Shown here one piece after another: positions 61,564 through 64,000 of a stretch of 64,000 nucleotides of DNA. Under the pieces are notes generated by a model that worked only from the letters and a program-made list of their open reading frames with translations, searched no databases and had not been told where the DNA came from. The stretch is taken from positions 1 through 64,000 of the forward strand of contig NZ_QVLT01000019.1 in NCBI RefSeq assembly GCF_003417065.2, written 5' to 3'. Every line of letters begins with the position of its first letter. Positions within the stretch are counted from its first letter, which is position 1. A program made the translations under genes and the position numbers. The stretch is from Hymenobacter lapidiphilus. Lineage in GTDB: Bacteria > Bacteroidota > Bacteroidia > Cytophagales > Hymenobacteraceae.

Positions 61564-62823
61564 ATGAAAGCCATTCGCCTGACGCTTGAGAGTTTTCGCT
61601 TTGCCTGGGAGGCTCTGAAGAGTAATCTGCTGCGAACTGTACTGTCGCTGCTGGGTGTTACGGTGGGCATTTTTGCCATCATTGCCGTGTTTACGGTGGT
61701 CGACTCGCTGGAGAAGAACATCCGCAGCAGCATGAACTTCGTGGGCGACAAGGTTATTTATGTGGATAAGTGGCCCTGGGAGTTCGGGCCCGAATTTGCC
61801 TGGTGGAAGTACTTCAACCGGCCCGTACCCAGCATCCGCGAGTACCGGATGCTGCAGAAGCAGCTCGGGCCCAACAACGCGGGCATTGCCATTTTCGCCA
61901 GTAAGTCGGCCAATACTTTTAAGGCCGGCTCCAACAGCGTCGACGATGCCTTTTTGCAGGGCGTGAGCTACGACTACCGTAATATCTCGGACGTGCCCGT
62001 GGCCCAGGGCCGCTACTTTACGGCCCAGGAAGTGGATGGCGCCCGCAACGTGGCTATCATCGGGGCCGATATTGCCGATAACCTGTTTCCGGGCCGCTCG
62101 GCGCTGGGCCAGGAGTTTAAAACCCGTGGCCAGCGCTTCACGGTGATTGGGGTGATGGAAAAGGCCGGCAAGAGCCTGCTCGAAATCAAGAGCAACGACA
62201 CCAACACGTTTATCCCGTTCGGGGCCTTTTCCAAGATATTCGCCATCAACCCTGGCACCGGCAGCGGCGTAGCGGCCACCATCGGCGTAAAAGGCCTCGA
62301 CACCGACCCCGGCCTGCTCGACCTCGAATACGAAGTGACGGGGCTGATGCGCAGCGCCCGCGGCCTTAAACCCCGCGAAGAGGCCAACTTCGCCCTCAAC
62401 CGCCCTGAAATGCTGGCCAGCGCCATATCGGGCCTGTTTTCGATTCTGGGCGTGGCCGGCGGTATTATCGGCTCGTTTGCCATGCTGGTGGGCGGCTTCG
62501 GTATTGCCAACATCATGTTCGTGTCGGTGAAGGAGCGCACCAACATCATCGGTATTCAGAAGTCGTTGGGGGCCAAAAACTACTTTATCCTCTTCCAGTT
62601 CCTGTTCGAGGCCGTATTTCTGTGTCTGCTGGGCGGGGCGGCAGGCCTGCTGCTGGTGTGGCTGGTTACGCTTATTCCGCAGGATTCGCTGCCGTTGTTC
62701 ATGAGCGGCGGGCGCATTGCGCTGGGTCTCACGGTGTCGGTGCTTATCGGGATGGTAGCGGGCATTGTACCAGCTGTACTGGCGGCCAACCTCGACCCGG
62801 TCATTGCCATCCGGGCAAAGTAA
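61564..62823 (+). CDS. MacB-like ABC transporter permease (FtsX fold)
   Basis: The 419-residue protein has the MacB/FtsX plan: a short cytoplasmic start, TM1 (LLRTVLSLLGVTVGIFAIIA, about 22-41), a large periplasmic MacB_PCD domain (about 45-285, with VVDSLEKNIRSSMNFVGDKV then FTAQEVDGARNVAIIG), and three C-terminal helices (about 290-320, 345-370 and 380-405), with KERTNIIGIQKSLGAKNYFI coupling to the ATPase. No ATPase gene is in the window, so it must pair with one elsewhere. Substrate unknown; lipoprotein or peptide export by mechanotransmission are known roles. A hairpin terminator follows. Confidence 0.9.
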   Translation: MKAIRLTLESFRFAWEALKSNLLRTVLSLLGVTVGIFAIIAVFTVVDSLEKNIRSSMNFVGDKVIYVDKWPWEFGPEFAWWKYFNRPVPSIREYRMLQKQLGPNNAGIAIFASKSANTFKAGSNSVDDAFLQGVSYDYRNISDVPVAQGRYFTAQEVDGARNVAIIGADIADNLFPGRSALGQEFKTRGQRFTVIGVMEKAGKSLLEIKSNDTNTFIPFGAFSKIFAINPGTGSGVAATIGVKGLDTDPGLLDLEYEVTGLMRSARGLKPREEANFALNRPEMLASAISGLFSILGVAGGIIGSFAMLVGGFGIANIMFVSVKERTNIIGIQKSLGAKNYFILFQFLFEAVFLCLLGGAAGLLLVWLVTLIPQDSLPLFMSGGRIALGLTVSVLIGMVAGIVPAVLAANLDPVIAIRAK

Positions 62824-62912
62824 CGGGCAGAAGCAAGTCGGCAAGGCCTGTTATCCACCCTTTTCTTCTGCTCCAACCTACGGGCAATTTACTATCTTGC
62901 GAACCGCTATGT

Positions 62913-62950
62913 GAGGTCGCCCCCCTTTTTGTGGGGGCGGCCTTCCTTTT
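62913..62950 (+). terminator. Intrinsic terminator after the ABC permease gene
   Basis: GAGGTCGCCCCC pairs with GGGGGCGGCCTTC around a T-containing loop and is followed by CTTTTTGC. It lies 90 bases after the stop codon. Confidence 0.8.
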
Positions 62951-63062
62951 TGCTTACCTTATCTAACCGCTTGCTTTTTCCGGCGTGAACTGCTCCGGTC
63001 CGGACATATTTACGGGCCCGGATCGGGCGGGCTCGCGCCTCATTTTTTCCTTTAAAATTCCC

Positions 63063-63926
<864 letters not shown>

Positions 63927-63962
63927 ACAGGGATTAGCAAGGATTTTAACGGATTTAACGGA
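63927..63962. repeat. Degenerate GGATT short repeats after the LOG gene
   Basis: ACAGGGATTAGCAAGGATT then TTAACGGATTTAACGGAC: GGATT units every 10-12 bases right after the stop codon, similar to those after asnS at 47277-47319. Confidence 0.5.
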
Positions 63963-64000
63963 CGGTTTCGAGGTTGGGTATTGCCTTGCTCCAAAAGCGA

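Overview
The window looks like chromosomal DNA from a GC-rich member of the Bacteroidota, most likely a Hymenobacter-like Cytophagales. The reasons are: a secreted protein with a type IX secretion (Por) C-terminal sorting domain; genes without Shine-Dalgarno sequences, several of them preceded by the Bacteroidota -7 box TAnnTTTG (thioredoxin, rpoN, asnS, uvrA, queA); many LxxC lipoproteins; and families typical of that group. The genus is an inference. I see no rRNA, tRNA, CRISPR array, transposase or phage gene.

Layout. 1-4.3 kb: molybdenum-cofactor genes (moaC and a broken mobAB-like gene on the minus strand, moeA on the plus strand) around an rtcB RNA ligase gene. The left edge is an out-of-frame join of the mobAB-like gene to an M13 peptidase fragment. 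4.5-10.4 kb, minus strand: a DUF2007-like protein, an oxalate/formate-family MFS transporter followed by a 47-residue small membrane protein, a frameshifted cell-wall amidase, a lipoprotein, a TonB-C-domain protein and a TPR protein. 10.6-15.7 kb: metH and metF behind a SAM-I riboswitch. 15.8-19.2 kb: a sugar-oxidation-like trio (SDR, gluconate dehydrogenase subunit 3-like, GMC oxidoreductase). 19.6-24.8 kb: bestrophin, a T9SS-secreted protein, an alpha/beta hydrolase, an aquaporin. 25-28.5 kb, minus strand: a patatin fused to an outer-membrane barrel and a zinc phospholipase C-like protein. 28.6-32.2 kb: thioredoxin operon behind a Fur-like palindrome, a SGNH esterase, and a lipoprotein plus ATP-grasp pair. 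32.4-40.1 kb: maltodextrin use (alpha-glucan phosphorylase, two GH13 enzymes, an SLC45-type sugar transporter). 40.2-64 kb: mostly housekeeping (M16 protease, rpoN, asnS, uvrA, ispD, queA, a MacB-like permease, a LOG protein) with small lipoproteins, a Rof-like antiterminator and a frameshifted Rieske/AIF-type oxidoreductase.

How genes work together. The SAM riboswitch should tie methionine synthase, and perhaps metF behind it, to the SAM pool. The two GH13 enzymes, the transporter and the phosphorylase form a plausible route from external alpha-glucan to glucose-1-phosphate, although the phosphorylase lacks the expected PLP lysine. The thioredoxin pair appears controlled by a metal or peroxide sensor of the Fur superfamily.

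Two things stand out at larger scale. First, the intergenic spaces hold several families of long palindromic repeats (40-145 bp), often touching stop codons. One nests inside another, and a different GC-rich palindrome lies in frame inside metH. Second, three genes carry single-base frameshifts in GC-rich runs, and one further gene is broken at the left edge. This fits uncorrected sequence errors at least as well as true gene loss.
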